This document shows positions 11,660 to 23,367 of a stretch of 64,000 nucleotides of DNA, piece by piece. Numbering within the stretch: the first letter of the stretch is position 1; the number at the start of each line of letters is the position of its first letter. The notes below the pieces were generated by a model that was given only the letters and a program-made list of their open reading frames with translations, was not told where the DNA came from and ran no database searches. Source of the stretch: Antedon mediterranea (lineage: Eukaryota > Echinodermata > Crinoidea > Comatulida > Antedonidae); contig NC_092671.1 in the NCBI RefSeq assembly GCF_964355755.1, positions 24,197,070-24,261,069 on the forward strand, in the 5' to 3' direction. A program made the position numbers and the translations under genes.

Positions 11660-12075
11660 ATGCCATAAAACAACGTTAAGAATAATGTATTTATAAATAT
11701 AACAACTTACCTGGCTCATGATGTGGTTCTGTAACATCATCTGTTAACAAAAGATAATTATTATAAACTTGATTTGCTGAAATAATTAAATAAAAGAAAA
11801 TGCCATAAAACAACATTAATAATGATGTATTTATAAATATAACAACTTACCTGGCTCATGATGTGGTTCTGTAACATCATCTGTTAACAAAAGATTATTA
11901 TTATAAACTTGATTTGCTGAAATAATTATATGTAAATAAATGCCATAAAAGAAAATTAATAATGATGTATTTATGAATACGACAACTTACCTGGCTCATG
12001 ATGTGGTTCTGTAACATCTTCTGCTAGAAAAAGATAATTATTATAAACTTGATTTGCTGAAATAATTAAATGCAA
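11660..12075 (-). repeat. tandem triplication of a 30-nt exon with its splice sites
   Basis: Three copies of a roughly 140-bp unit each carry, on the minus strand, an acceptor (TTTTGTTAACAG twice, TTTTTCTAGCAG once), a 30-nt exon and the donor GTAAGTTG. Exon positions are 12020-11991, 11880-11851 and 11740-11711, spaced exactly 140. In phase 1 each exon adds DDVTEPHHEP (first copy EDVTEPHHEP); phase 2 has stops, and phase 0 is open but stops at once in the last exon. Each unit also has an alternative upstream acceptor ATTATTTCAG. A degenerate fourth unit at about 11597-11640 keeps the flanking intron but its exon-like part differs (WSTDIDGIW then stop). Confidence 0.85.
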
Positions 12076-12837
12076 ATACATAAAACATATTGAATACTTA
12101 CATATGCACGTTAATTTATAGAGACATGTATTTACATTGTCTTCATGGCCACAAACAATTCCTAAAGACTATAGATTGAAAAGATGAGTTTAATTCAAAT
12201 GTTATTATTTTACATTATGTACTTGCGTAGATCTTCATCATCATTGTTTTTTGTCTCTTCACAGATACTTTTTTCTGTGTTACTCTCATTGCATATACGG
12301 ATGTGATCAAGGCTTGTTCTTGATTTCAAAACACTTCCATTTTCATCTTTTAGTGTGACAGTCTTACCTTTAATGGATGCAACAATATAGGGACCACTGA
12401 AGTTCGATTGCAAACGATTTCCTTTAATATTTCGTTTTCTTTGGTTGAATTTTAAGACTTTTGAACCTACTTCAATGGCTGGTTTTTTAAACTTTTTGTC
12501 ATATTTTGTTTTGTATTGTTTCTGTTTTTCTTTATATTTTTTAGAACAGCTTTGGTCGGTTCTTTGATGGCATTGCCTCTGTTTTTCATCATTTCTTCAT
12601 TTGCCTCTGTTATGCACGATAGGTTTGATAACTGTTTTTAGAGATACAAATTTATACTTAATATCAGAACACTAATAAATTTAAAATTGCACAATTGATA
12701 ATAACGATAATAATTGAAACCATAATTTTATTTGTGGGTTAACAATAATGTGGCAACTGCTCAAGGGCGGGTATTTATTTTAGTTTCAACGTGCTGATTA
12801 AATATTATAATTGTAAAGATGCACATACCTCTTTATT

Positions 12838-14461
12838 AGTTATCCGCTTGGTATACCAAGCGGATAACTCCTTGTTATTGTACGAGATCAACATTTTTTT
12901 TCTGTATTATTCTTCTTTCCTTCCTTCCTTTTTGTGAGTCGCGTTTCTCTAAAATGTGTAAACATAACATTTCATAACTGTGACAACATATGGGCATTTA
13001 CGTGAAGTTGTGCACCTCCTATTTTTGAATGACGTCATAGTTGCGCAACGTGACTTACGCGCAATTTTATGAATTTCAATGATTGATCATAGATTAAAAA
13101 CCAAAAGTCATTTAGTATTGACACTTTGACAAAATTTAAGTCATATCAGGGGCAAACTTTCTACGGATTAAAAATGGCATGTTTCACAAGAAGTTACGCG
13201 CGCACGCGCATTTAAAATTTCAAAATGCGCAAAATTAATTTCTAATCAACTTTTTACGCGTTTCATGTCATTTTGAGCATGTCAAAAATTCCCACGGGCG
13301 CGCGATTTTTTACGCACGCGGTGCGCACGTAGCGATAAAAACATATTTTTTTCTCTTGAATTATATTTTTCAAGCCTTTCCTAGTAATTTTGAAAACAAT
13401 TTAGAACTTTTCCAGTTTAAATAACGCCATACGAACACGTTGAATTAGACAATTTGTGCGCGTTTTTTATGAAAAAGCTTAAAAAATCATCAAAATAATG
13501 TCTTTTTTTAAACAGTCATAGTTTCTAAAATAAACCGTGAACCGTTTATTTTTATTACAAAATCTAGAAGTTGATGAGTTGCAGATATCGGATCATGCAT
13601 CGATAAGGCCAAAAAAACATTGTGACGTAATCGTATGGCCACACGAATGTAAAATATAGGATTTTTGTCTGTTTCGTTATTGCTCATCACATTCAATGGA
13701 GCGCATCACGCTTATCTGTATTCATTTTTCTCCTATATTTATATATTGTCTAGGTTAATCAACTTTCTTTAGCATGAGATAAAAATATTTTAATTTTTAT
13801 AACGTCATCATGCCTAAAAATTTTAATTACGTGGGTCATTAATTTCATCTTTACAGTAAATTTTAATCTGTAATAGCTCGTAAGAATAAAATGTGATAAT
13901 CACGATTAAAACGTTTTCTGGAAGCTATAGGATTGTAGATACGAATTCATGTAAACATTTTGCCAATCGGATGTTGTGACGTCATCATATTGCCAGTTGA
14001 ATAAAAAGAGTCGTATTTTCATATTTTGCGTAATAGTTCATCACATTTAAATGTGCGCGCACCAACATTTTACGTATTCAAATTTCTTCTACACGTTAAT
14101 ATGTTGTTGCTAAGATAATTTTCTTCAGAAATTGCTATCGTTGTGTTGTTTTTTTTATGACGTCATCATGTTAAATATTTGAATTAAAGGCAGGTCCCAT
14201 AATTCAGTTAATATGTCATATAATAATACAGTAGTACAATGTACACCAGCATAGTCTCTGATGTGAGCAAATTGTTGTTTGCCGCCCTCTGTATCATGTA
14301 GAATTAATGTCTCCTTTTATACACAGTGTACTGTATAATTATAATAGGCTACAAGGCGAAAATACAGGACCACCTCTTATTATAGTTTTTAACGTATGAC
14401 GTGCACGTGGCATCTGTCGTGCGGATAACTAACTCGTCAAAGTGACGAGTTTCATGTCTAG
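12838..14461 (+). mobile_element. Helentron-like non-autonomous element (HINE A)
   Basis: The 5' end is a perfect palindrome at 12839-12868 with arms GTTATCCGCTTGGTA and TACCAAGCGGATAAC. A (TTCC)n microsatellite follows at about 12912-12930. Near the 3' end GCGGATAAC (14421-14429) repeats the 5' word inverted, followed by a separate hairpin ACTCGTCA-AAG-TGACGAGT (14432-14450), and the element ends TCTAG before a T run. An asymmetric inverted repeat plus a terminal 3' hairpin is the published layout of Helentrons and their HINE derivatives. The interior has no Rep/helicase frame and is rich in GCGC words (13190-13340). It interrupts the integrase exon of the Ginger-type gene. Confidence 0.75.
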
Positions 14462-15288
14462 TTTTTTTATTGGTACTTTCATCCAAGCCATTTGATTGTA
14501 GATGGTAAGCTGTTGTTTTCCTATGTTGTACCCCCAATATTTTGCAAAGTCTCTCGTTAACCTTCAGTGTTGAAAAACATTAACGATTACATTTACTTTT
14601 TTTAAAATTATTTTCCATTCCATTTTGAAATTCAACGAATTATATATTTAATACATACTATGTCATACTAATAGTGTACCCAATTGCTGTAGAGACGCTT
14701 AATATATACTTAACTCATAATGAACTAACCTTATTTACAAACTCTTTTCCGTTGTCGCTTATGATTGATTCAACGGCACCATGTCTGTGGTAAATTTTTA
14801 CTATGCACTCTCCTACCTCCTCACTTGTTTTTTGCCGAATGACAAAGGCCTCACACCATTTGGTGTAGTAATCAGTAGCGGTAAATATGTACTTTTTTCC
14901 TCCGTCTGATGTTTTATACGGGCCCATTAAATCAATGGCCATCATCTCAAAAAGGCCAGTTACCTGCAGAAACAAAACAAGTAAATTTAATTTACAACAT
15001 ATATTTTAAATAATGCTGTTGGTCTGGTAGGGCAGAATTTTTGAAACCTTTAAAAGTAATGTAGTTTTGAGATTCACAATTATACTGTAAAACAAAATGC
15101 ATTTTTTAAACTGCAAAACATTTTTTGGAACATGAAAGGAAACATACACCCTCAATTAAAAATCAATACTTGGTCAACCAGTATGAGTGAGTTGTCTGGT
15201 TTGATTAATAATGTTTTGATGATGATCTTTTTTTTGTAATGAATAAACCATTCTCAGATCAGAATAAAAATAAACAATAAAGTCATAC

Positions 15289-15360
15289 TGCTATTGGTTG
15301 GAGTTCCCTTGAAATTGACTTTAAGCTGTCTCCTTTCTGGCAAGACAAGCAGTTTGTTAT
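15289..15360 (-). CDS. integrase zinc-domain exon (CxxC half)
   Basis: This 72-nt exon is easy to miss because it is short. Acceptor AACTTCTAG and donor GTATGACT bound the frame ITNCLSCQKGDSLKSISREL followed by QPIA. It joins in phase 0 to NEW of the preceding exon and VTGLFEMMAIDL of the next, giving the usual HHCC spacing and the linker that precedes the catalytic core in gypsy/Ginger integrases. Confidence 0.8.
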
Positions 15361-15900
15361 CTAGAAGTTTAACAAAATATTTTACTGTTAAGATACATTG
15401 TTCTATATATTCTAGCAATTTACGTCTCCAAACTTTCATATGTCTGACAGCTAAACATTATTTATGTAAATAATTGTTTATTTAAAAAACAAATTTCCAA
15501 TTGTAAAAGACTGAATAAAAGACTGTTACCGTAAGAGAAATTGTAATCTTACAAAAATGTATATATCATAAGATTTCAAGCTTACCCATTCATTTATCAT
15601 TAGTGTTTTGGCTGGCCAGTAAAAACGTTCACACACCATCTTGTGTGTTTTGTTTCGGCCTAGATGCCCCCCTGTTGGTATGTCGTGTACCTGTCTCAAG
15701 ACTTCTTTTGCTTCTTCTTTTGTTTTTATGCATTTGGCAACTCTTCCATCCTTTATTTTCGGTGAAGGATTTTTCCTAGATTTAATAAAAATATAATTAT
15801 GAATAATGATTAATACTGTATTGATATAAAATTGTATTTATTTTATTGTAGATTACAAAAAGGAAAAACAAAACAAGAATTAAAGAAGTATTTAAAACAA

Positions 15901-15938
15901 CTAGATGGCACGCTCGCTTCGCTCGCGTACCATCTAGG
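15901..15938 (-). repeat. 38-bp palindrome, probable 3' end of another HINE
   Basis: CTAGATGG and CCATCTAG flank a GC-rich centre with repeated GCTCGC, giving an 11-bp stem with one mismatch. Read on the minus strand it ends CCATCTAG before TTGT, like the other CTAG-terminated HINE ends here. Only this end was recognised. Confidence 0.45.
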
Positions 15939-17100
15939 TCGTGCCCACAGATGGTTCTCGAATACACAGTATTTTCCAGCGAGAAAAAAATGGAGATTTC
16001 AAATGTACGTACTGCAGGACTATAATACATTGTCGTTTACAGAAACGAATAAATATACACGATGATTTATGTAGTCAGCTAAAATTAGCACCCTGGGAAT
16101 TACTTCCGAGAGAGAAACAAAATGAGTCAAATTTTTTTATTTGGACTCATTTAAACAAACCCAATTTGTGTTTTGAATGTAACATTAAGGGTTGAGGGAT
16201 GGGGGAAGAAGATAGGTACAAAGAGGAAACATTTTAAAATATATTCTTATCCACTCAGTAACGAAATATTGTTTTTAATGTTTTATAGGCCTATAAATAA
16301 TATACCACTAAATACAGTAAAACATTTACGATTTAATACTTTGTTAAAACTCTCACTGTCATAGTCTATTGAAATAGTAAAGTACATGTAACGATACACG
16401 TACCACTACGTACGTTTATATATTTTTAAATTATTAATTAATACAAACGTTGAGAAGCAACTGTCAGTAATAACGTTTATTTATTTGTATATTATATGTT
16501 TATAATCTAACAATACCTTAACAGTATTGTACAGCATTGCAATACTATTTATGTTTATTCTCCAAGGGGGCCCATAAATCTAAATCTATACCTCTATGGT
16601 TAAACCAAATAATTTGGAATGTTCCATTCATCACAAATCAATACATTTGTAAAAACGTATATTACATGTATCAAAATAGCATTTTTTAAAGAAAATCGGC
16701 CTGTCTTCAACATCATGATGCTGTACTCGAACTGTTCAACCGGTTTTCAGCTATTAAAAACAATTATCGTAGGAGGAGATAGGAAAATGCGAAGCGTCCT
16801 CGTATTATTGTGTGCGGGTATTTTTCAAATTGACATCCATTAGACAGTGTATACCACGATCGGAAAACACCCCTATTTGGGGCAAATCTTTGAACCTAAA
16901 TTCGTTTTAATCGTCAATAACTAATTATCGAACTCAATTTAATTAGTAAACAGGGTTACATCAGGTGGTTAAAATTAGTACCGAAAGTACGAACCAACTT
17001 TATATACCATCGCGTAAACATTCTAGAAATAACGCACGATTTACCGATTTTTGCCCTTACGTAAATTTATATATAGATGAAGAATGGAGTCAGCGTTGAT
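15939..17100 (+). repeat. dispersed repeat, copy 1 (second copy at 30.1-31.1 kb)
   Basis: Blocks such as GATGATTTATGTAGTCAGCT with AAAATTAGCACCCTGGGAAT, the sequence around GTTGAGGGATG, AATCGTCAATAACTAATTAT, and CATGATGCTGTACTC recur in the same order at 30.1-31.1 kb with many substitutions. The 5' part has a small frame (15941-16195) reading GDFKCTYCRTIIHCR, DDLCSQLKLAPWELLP and KPNLCFECN. The three Cys pairs hint at a zinc-binding exon, but the second copy is frameshifted, so coding is unproven. Confidence 0.55.
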
Positions 17101-17438
17101 AACACAAGTTCATAATACTACTAATTTGTAATAACAAAACAAAACTGTATAGTCATTTACCCTTTAAAGAGTATTTGTTTACTTTTAGATTTTTGGCTAC
17201 AAATTGATATTTATTTTTGAATTATTTATAATCTGTATTATAAGAGAAATAGTTTTTACAGTTGTTCGCAACCTCCCTGTAGTTGGGGATGGTGTGAATT
17301 AGTAGTAAATGTTTATATACCTTGTATAACAAAATTCAGGCATTTTCTTCTGATCCTCCGTTTATCCTCTTTGGAACATCCCTCTGGATAACTAGAATTA
17401 CTCAGGTAATTATATACCTTGTCATATTCTTCTTCCAT

Positions 17439-18640
17439 AGTTTTACAACCTAAACATTTACTTTGGAGATGGGCAAAGTTTTTCGAATGTTTGTAGTTAA
17501 TTTATAGGCACTGTAACTAAGGTCCAGTTTAAATAAACAGTAACCGCTTAATAATTGTGTAAATAAATTTCACCAAAGTAATTAATTTGTATCAAGACTT
17601 ATTGAAACCTATTGTCTTCATGGACACAATTTTAATTTAACCAAATATATTTTATTATTTTTTTTACAAGCATATACAGTATTAATTTTGCTTTGCAATA
17701 ATAATAATGTGTAAAACGTTTATCCGGTTGATAGTTTAAATGATAATAAAATTGATTTAATGAGCGGATACTCAAATTCTATATTATTTTGCCTAACGCT
17801 ACATCATTCTATTCATGTGTTATGATCAAGCATATGCTTATTCATGTAAACACCCTGGTTATATGTTATAAATGTTTTATCTACTACTAGAATAGTACCT
17901 ACTGACAAACCAACACGTGTCTAGTCTACTAGTAGAATATGAACCAAACGATGTATTCAATTCAATTCAAAACTTTATTTATTCTCGAAATGCAGTTTAA
18001 CAGTAAAATATATACATATAAATCACAGTATGTCACAAGACCTGTTAGATCGTAAAAATATTACTAACAGAAATATGCTTACAAAAAGATCGTTTTTCAA
18101 CAAGTTCTAGGAGAAATGTATACATTCATACAGCTAATTAATTATGTAAAAAAAAATTATCAACCTAGCCAATTGAATTATCATGCTGGAAAATTATTTA
18201 CTACAGTATAAGAGGTACTCATGCCTACCTTGTTGATGTTAAACTTGAAAAAATGTATCTAGATTCAGCCGATCAGACAGCAAAACAGTTAACAATTACG
18301 GTTTCGTTCTTTTATTGCTGCCAGGATACTTTCTATTAACCAGTAGGATTTCACTAAATTCATTACTATCAACCAATAGGATACCAATCAACATTTTTAG
18401 GGAAAATAATTTTTAACTTTGTTATTAAACTTATGTTATTATTTTTAACCAATAAGATTGTGATTATAGTGAACCAATACCCAATCATCATTCAGATATT
18501 TTTGTATTGATCTGTTTTGCCTGGCAGCCTGGTCCATTAAGTACTGCGCAGTGTACTCTTTAGTGATGACATTTTAAATATAATTCTTGCACCATTCAAA
18601 GTAATGAATATACCGTACTCATAATAATTTCACAATTGGT
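17439..18640. other. intergenic DNA with a LINE tail
   Basis: No gene is supported. At 17958-17985 a repeated ATTCA/AATTC motif next to ACTTTATTTATTCTC looks like the (TTGAA)n 3' tail of a minus-strand LINE; the coding part was not found. The rest is AT-rich. Confidence 0.45.
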
Positions 18641-19775
18641 GGTACAATAACTCAACTTAAATATCGCACCATGTAGTGTTGTCAATAGAAAACCGTAGTA
18701 GTACTAGGCTATTTGGATTTCTGTCAATAAACACCCACTGAACTAATTGATTATGACAAAATAATGATGAATACCAATTCAGAACTTCTTTAGGGGCGTT
18801 GTAAATTTTCGATAGGACATGAAAACGTAGCCGCCGCCGCCCCCCACCCCCTCTCTCTCCATTTTCTATGATATTCTGATTTAAAACCAATTTTGTTTGT
18901 ATTGATATTTGACATAGTGTTGAGAACTAATCGATTATGAAAAAATAATGATTAATATCGATTCAGAACTTCTTTAAACAGAGGGGGGACATTCTTTCAC
19001 AGGGGGGTTGAAAATGTTAGATAGGCCATGAAAATGAATCCCCCTCCAATTTCCATGATATTCTGATTTAAAACCAAATTTTGTTTGTATTGATATTTGA
19101 CATAGTGTTGAAAATTGATCAATTATGAAAAAATAATGATGAATATCGATTCAAAACTTCTTTAAACAGAGGGGGGGGGGGGGACATTCTTTCACAGGGG
19201 GAGGGGGGGGGGGTTGACAATTTTAGATAGGCCATGAAAACGAATCCCCCTCCAATTTCCATGATATTCTGATTTAAAACCAAATTTTGTTTGTATTGAT
19301 ATTTGACATAGTGTTGAAAATTGATCAATTATGAAAAAATAATGATGAATATCGATTCAAAACTTCTTTAAGAGGGGGGACATTCTTTCACAGGGGTGTT
19401 GAAAATGTTAGATAGGCCATGAAAACGAACCCCCTCCAATTTCTATGATATTCTGATTTAAAACCAAATTCATTTTGTATTAATAATTGACATAGTGTTG
19501 AGAACTGATCGATATATGAAAAAATAATGATGAAAATCGATTCAGAACTTCTTTAAACAGAGGGGGACATTCTTTCACAGGGGAGGTCGAAAATGTTAGA
19601 TAGGCCATGAAAACGAACCCCCTCCAATTTCTATGATATTCTGATTTAAAACCAAATTCATTTTGTACTGATAATTAACGTAGTGTTGAAAACTGATCGA
19701 TTACAATAAACATAATGATGAATATCGATTCAAAACTTCTTAAAACTGAGGGGGAAATTTCGTCACAGGGGGTTG
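18641..19775. repeat. satellite array, unit ~185-200 bp with long G runs
   Basis: About six units share ATTCTGATTTAAAACCAA, TTGACATAGTGTTGA, ATGAAAAAATAATGATGAA, ACATTCTTTCACAGGGG and TTAGATAGGCCATGAAAA. Spacing of the AAAAAATAATGA block is roughly 183 to 201 bp, and the variation comes mostly from G runs of 5 to 14 after ACAGA and after TCACA. The minus-strand open frames over it are shadows. The G runs could form quadruplexes and are a known source of assembly error. Confidence 0.85.
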
Positions 19776-20285
19776 AACATTTCGTTTCGTTTATTAAACA
19801 ATTCTTTACGCATACATAAAAATACAAGATGTTACATATTAAAATTCATGTGCAGAAGGGAGCCTAGATAAGTTTTTTTTAAAACAAACATCTTAGATTG
19901 TGTAATGTAATGTAGTTAAAAATGTTCAATATTATACAATTTAACAACTGTATACTGACAGTACCGGTGACCTGCAATATTATACAATTTAACAACTGTA
20001 TAATGACAGTACCGGTGACCTGCAATATTATACAATTTAACAACTGTAGGTGACCTGCAATATTATACAATTTAACAACTGTATACTGACAGTACCGGTG
20101 ACCCGCAATATTACTAGGTGATTGACCAGTTGTTTATTTAAAAGAAAAGAAATATTTTCAAAAGAATGAAGTCTACCAACCCCTCGACCTTTAACATCGT
20201 AAAAAAATTTAAGAATGACAGATTTTGGATTAGATATCTTAAGCCATTAATCAACCTTAAGAAGTAGGCCTATCTGGTTATATGC
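19776..20285. other. insertion splitting the satellite array
   Basis: The satellite unit stops at GGGGGTTGAACATTTCG and resumes at about 20286 with the poly-C/TCCAATTTCT block. Between them lie a segment starting TTTCGTTTCGTTTATTAAAC, like a reversed LINE or SINE 3' end, and a 48-bp minisatellite. The inserted piece was not classified. Confidence 0.5.
19927..20105 (+). repeat. 48-bp minisatellite, four copies
   Basis: The unit starts CAATATTATACAATTTAACA and ends CAGTACCGGTGACCTG. Copies start at 19927, 19975, 20023 and 20058; the third has lost 13 bp. Copies are otherwise nearly identical, so the expansion is recent. Confidence 0.9.
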
Positions 20286-20755
20286 TGTGGAAAGAACCCC
20301 CCCCCCCCCCTCCAATTTCTGTGATAATCGCATTTAAAACCAATTTTGTTTTGTATTGATAATTGACATACTGTTGAGAACTGATCGGTTATGAAAAAAT
20401 AATGATGAATATCGATTCAAAACTTCTTTAAACAGAGGGGGGGGGGGGGGGAGACATTCTTTCACAGGGGGGGTGACAATTTTAGATAGGCCATGAAAAC
20501 GAACCCCCCTCCAATTTCTATGATATTCTGATTTAAAACCAAATTTTGTTTGTATTGATATTTGACATAAAGAACTGATCAATTCCCGGATCAATTATGA
20601 AAAAATAATGATGAATATGATGAAAATCGATTCAGAACTTCTTTAAACAGCGGGGAGACATTCTTTCACAGGGGGTTGACAATTTTAGACAAGTAGGCCT
20701 ACCTCATGGTTATATGCTGTGGAAACGAACCCCCCTCCAATTTCTATGATAGTCG
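20286..20755. repeat. satellite array, continuation (about 2.3 units)
   Basis: This is the same unit as at 18.6-19.8 kb, in the same orientation, with a poly-C run of 14 at about 20298 and a G run of about 14 at 20437-20451. The last unit degrades near 20755. Confidence 0.8.
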
Positions 20756-21240
20756 GACTATTTTTTTTGTATTTATATTTTTTTTTTGTCTTATGTAGGA
20801 TCAACCCACTTTTATTTCTTCATCAATAAAATGTTCTCTTACAATGCATTGCACATGAGTAATGTAATGATACAATACAATATAACTGACATTAAATAAC
20901 TTTCAGTACATCTGATATCTCACTCCTACCATTGCATTTTATATATAATAGTATAAGGAAAGAAGAAAAAAAAAAACTTTCCTCTATGTTATACACTCGT
21001 TTTTCAATCCTTAACAATGTAAGTATAATTTACCACAGAATTCTTTATTTTATAACTCTTTTTATCTTATTTAGGCAATCAAAAAAAGTTATATTTTACT
21101 TTACCTAAATATCAATTTTGTAAACGTTAATTTTATACCTTCCTAAATTGTTACGGTCCATATCTGACCACATTTTTTTTGCCTTTTCTTTATTATTACA
21201 ATTGATTATACCTTCTAATTCAGCAGTGAACATTAACCAT
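20756..21240. other. AT-rich DNA, no gene seen
   Basis: Poly-T and AT-rich sequence only. No coding similarity or transposon end was recognised. Confidence 0.4.
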
Positions 21241-21838
21241 GGACATTTTCACGCTGCTGCTTTAGCCCGCTACGTTCCAGGAGGATGACTCATTAAGAAA
21301 CCGAAAGTAAAGCAGCAGTTATATATCTAAGGTTGACAGTTTTGCTAAAATGTATACTCGACTGTAATTTATAGGTACCACCAAAAAACGTCTGGGAAAG
21401 AGTCTTAACGGTTGAATGACAAATCCCAAAGTATTTGTGGTGTTTACGAGTCCCATGATATTATACAGTATAATTCGCTGTCAGATGATACTTCACACTT
21501 AATGAAGTATCTAGGCATGATGAAGTGACCCCCAGACTTGACCTTAGCAATAAAATAAACTAAAGTGATTGATATGAAACACAGACTCTGTAACAAAAAA
21601 ATAATATTTGTTCACATATAAAAAATGAAAGGAAACGTTTAATTATAACTCAAAAACCATTGTCTGACAGACAATTTAAGTATTTTTTGCATTAAATTAC
21701 ATTTTTTCAGGTAAAATAACTATCATGTGACAATAAAATGACACATTCAAACACAAATTTGAAATAAAAAATATTTTTCAGAGGGACAATATATCTTTAA
21801 AACTGTTACGTCAATAAGCGAGCAGCGTTTTTTGTAAG
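21241..21838 (+). repeat. dispersed repeat, copy A (inverse copy at 50.5-51.1 kb)
   Basis: CATTGTCTGACAGACAA, AAGTGACCCCCAGACTTGAC, CTTAGCAATAAAAT and AATAAGCGAGCAGC recur at 50.5-51.1 kb in reverse orientation. Copy A has extra sequence just before ATTTTTCA that ends AGAGGGACAATATATCT followed by TTAA at 21797-21800, matching the ends of TTAA elements at 41.5 and 60.2 kb. So copy A may carry a fragment of one. Confidence 0.65.
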
Positions 21839-22360
21839 AAATATGTTTGTCTATGTTTGACTTTACTTTTATAAACACAGAAAGTTAAAATGGAAAATAT
21901 TTCATTAATTTTGACATCATATTTTCCAAGTGCAATTTTCTCCCACGTAACTTCCCGAGTAAATGCAAAACATGTTTTCAGCATAGCGCAACATTTTACC
22001 CAGCAATGTTTGACTTCTTTGTATTTATATTTGACATGGTGTTGAGAACTGATCAATTATGAAAAAATGAAGCAGAACTTGTTCTTTGTAAAACAGAGGG
22101 AGACATTCTGAAAATTGTATTATTATTATTGCGACATAAAAAAATAAAATTATGATTATAAAAAGGCCCTCGTAATATCCATGTTTATTTTTTTTTTATT
22201 TTTTAGGTAACTATGTGGTTCTGCTATAAGAGATGGGGGAGGGTCAGTCAAAAGAGAAAGTTTCAGCTTAGCTAAAATTTTCAACCTCCCCTCCAAGCCA
22301 GCGAAGATCAGTGAAGCGTGTAATCGTTGATTAAACATAAAAAACTCCCTTTTCGCGCAT
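21839..22360. other. non-coding stretch with one satellite scrap
   Basis: At 22028-22110 the satellite words TTGACATGGTGTTGAGAACT, GATCAATTATGAAAAAAT and GGGAGACATTCTG appear once, as an isolated fragment of the 18.6 kb satellite. Nothing else is recognised. Confidence 0.55.
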
Positions 22361-23367
22361 GCGTTAAGGGGGAGGGGGGGGGGGGGTTGGATTTCTTAGA
22401 AAATCTACGCCAAAAACACAATGGATGGCGCACTACTCCAATAAAATCTCCTATTATGGACAGAAAGTAACCTATTATAGACAGAAAAGTAACCTATTAT
22501 GGACCGATTTCACCAACCCCGCTCCAGCTTTCACAGTATTTAGGTATACTAGCAAATAATCGAGGGCACTGTTTTACATGGAAGATATCAGTGGCTGCTT
22601 AGTCCTGTGTGATGAAAACTATTATAAGTAGGCCCATGCCTACTATATTGATTACTGCATTCTATTTTTGTATGAATAAGTTATTAATCTAATGTACATA
22701 TATGACCATTTCACTAAATTATTTAATAAAAAAAAAAAAGGAAAACGATCATGCGTCATTGTTGCGTTGTCTATTTGACAACTATAAATGGCGTGTTTTT
22801 TATAAAAGGGAAATCCCCGGTCAGCAAAAACATGTAGCTGTTATAGAGGAAACATCTGCCAAAACGAAACCCACTTGTAATTCGACCCCATAGCCCTCCT
22901 GCAGGGAGTTCTAAATTCAAACAATCTTATATATACAAATAAATGTACATAACTAAATAGAAATAATATTTACTTGACTATTATGTAATAAAATGAATTT
23001 TTTCTTAATTAAATGAGAATAAAAGACACAAACATACGTTTTCTCTATATGAATGTTAACAATAAATATGCCTAATTAAACAATGTTTAGAATCAATGGT
23101 CATTTATATTGGCACACATTTCTCCGAGACCTTTAAATTAAAAAAAAACTAATTCAAATAAATAAAAAAAACTCACACCGTCTGGAAGTCTTGCGCCATC
23201 AAATCGGTAAGTAATAAGTAAGCCAACCCTGTATTGATGATGCAATACACAAACAAGCATATGATGCATACAGAAAGTTGATGACAACTGCTTAGCTGTT
23301 GATGGGCTACCACTTTCTTCATTTAAGACCCTTGTGAGGGTGCAGAAAACTATCATCAATATGGATC
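22361..23367. other. no supported gene; G run and short repeats
   Basis: A G-rich run lies at 22368-22386. CCTATTATGGACAGAAAGTAA repeats about 2.5 times at 22450-22505. A sequence around GGGAAATCCCCGGTCAGCAA (22810) has a relative near 54,215, so it is a dispersed repeat. A minus-strand frame at 23359-23138 ends in a plausible donor (GTGTGAGT) but matches nothing I recognise. Confidence 0.4.

Larger units (their letters stand above)
11256..17438 (-). pseudogene. Ginger/gypsy-type integrase gene with introns
   Basis: Minus-strand exons bounded by GT/AG encode an integrase of the Ginger / GIN-like class. First exon 17438-17321: MEEEYDKVYNYL, YPEGCSKEDKRRIRRK. Exon 15775-15586: the H..H half of the zinc domain (VHDIPTGGHLGRNKTHKMV, ERFYWP). 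Exon 15360-15289: CLSCQKGDSLKSISREL. Exon 14963-14730: catalytic core with AIDLMGPY (first Asp), FTATDYYTKWCEAF and IISDNGKEFVNK (second Asp). Exon from 14561: VQHRKTTAYHLQSNGLDEST (the family usually has YHPQ-NG-DER). Exon about 12631-12213: FSGPYIVASIKGKTVTL, a GPY/F module. Junctions 15586/15360, 15289/14963 and 14730/14561 are all phase 0 and join without loss. The catalytic exon is cut at 14461 by a HINE, and a frameshift lies near 12520, so this copy is inactive. A short exon between 17321 and 15775 was not found. Domesticated gene and mobile Ginger element are both possible. Confidence 0.8.

Noticed and set aside
11660-12075. Evenly spaced repeat considered as a CRISPR-like array
   Set aside because: The 140-bp unit repeats in full, including the spacers, and carries splice signals; the genome is eukaryotic.
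19927-20105. 48-bp repeat considered as CRISPR-like
   Set aside because: The repeats are contiguous with no unique spacers.
23138-23359. 73-codon minus-strand frame ending in a donor-like site
   Set aside because: No recognised family, no matching acceptor or neighbour exon; kept only as a remark in the gap entry.
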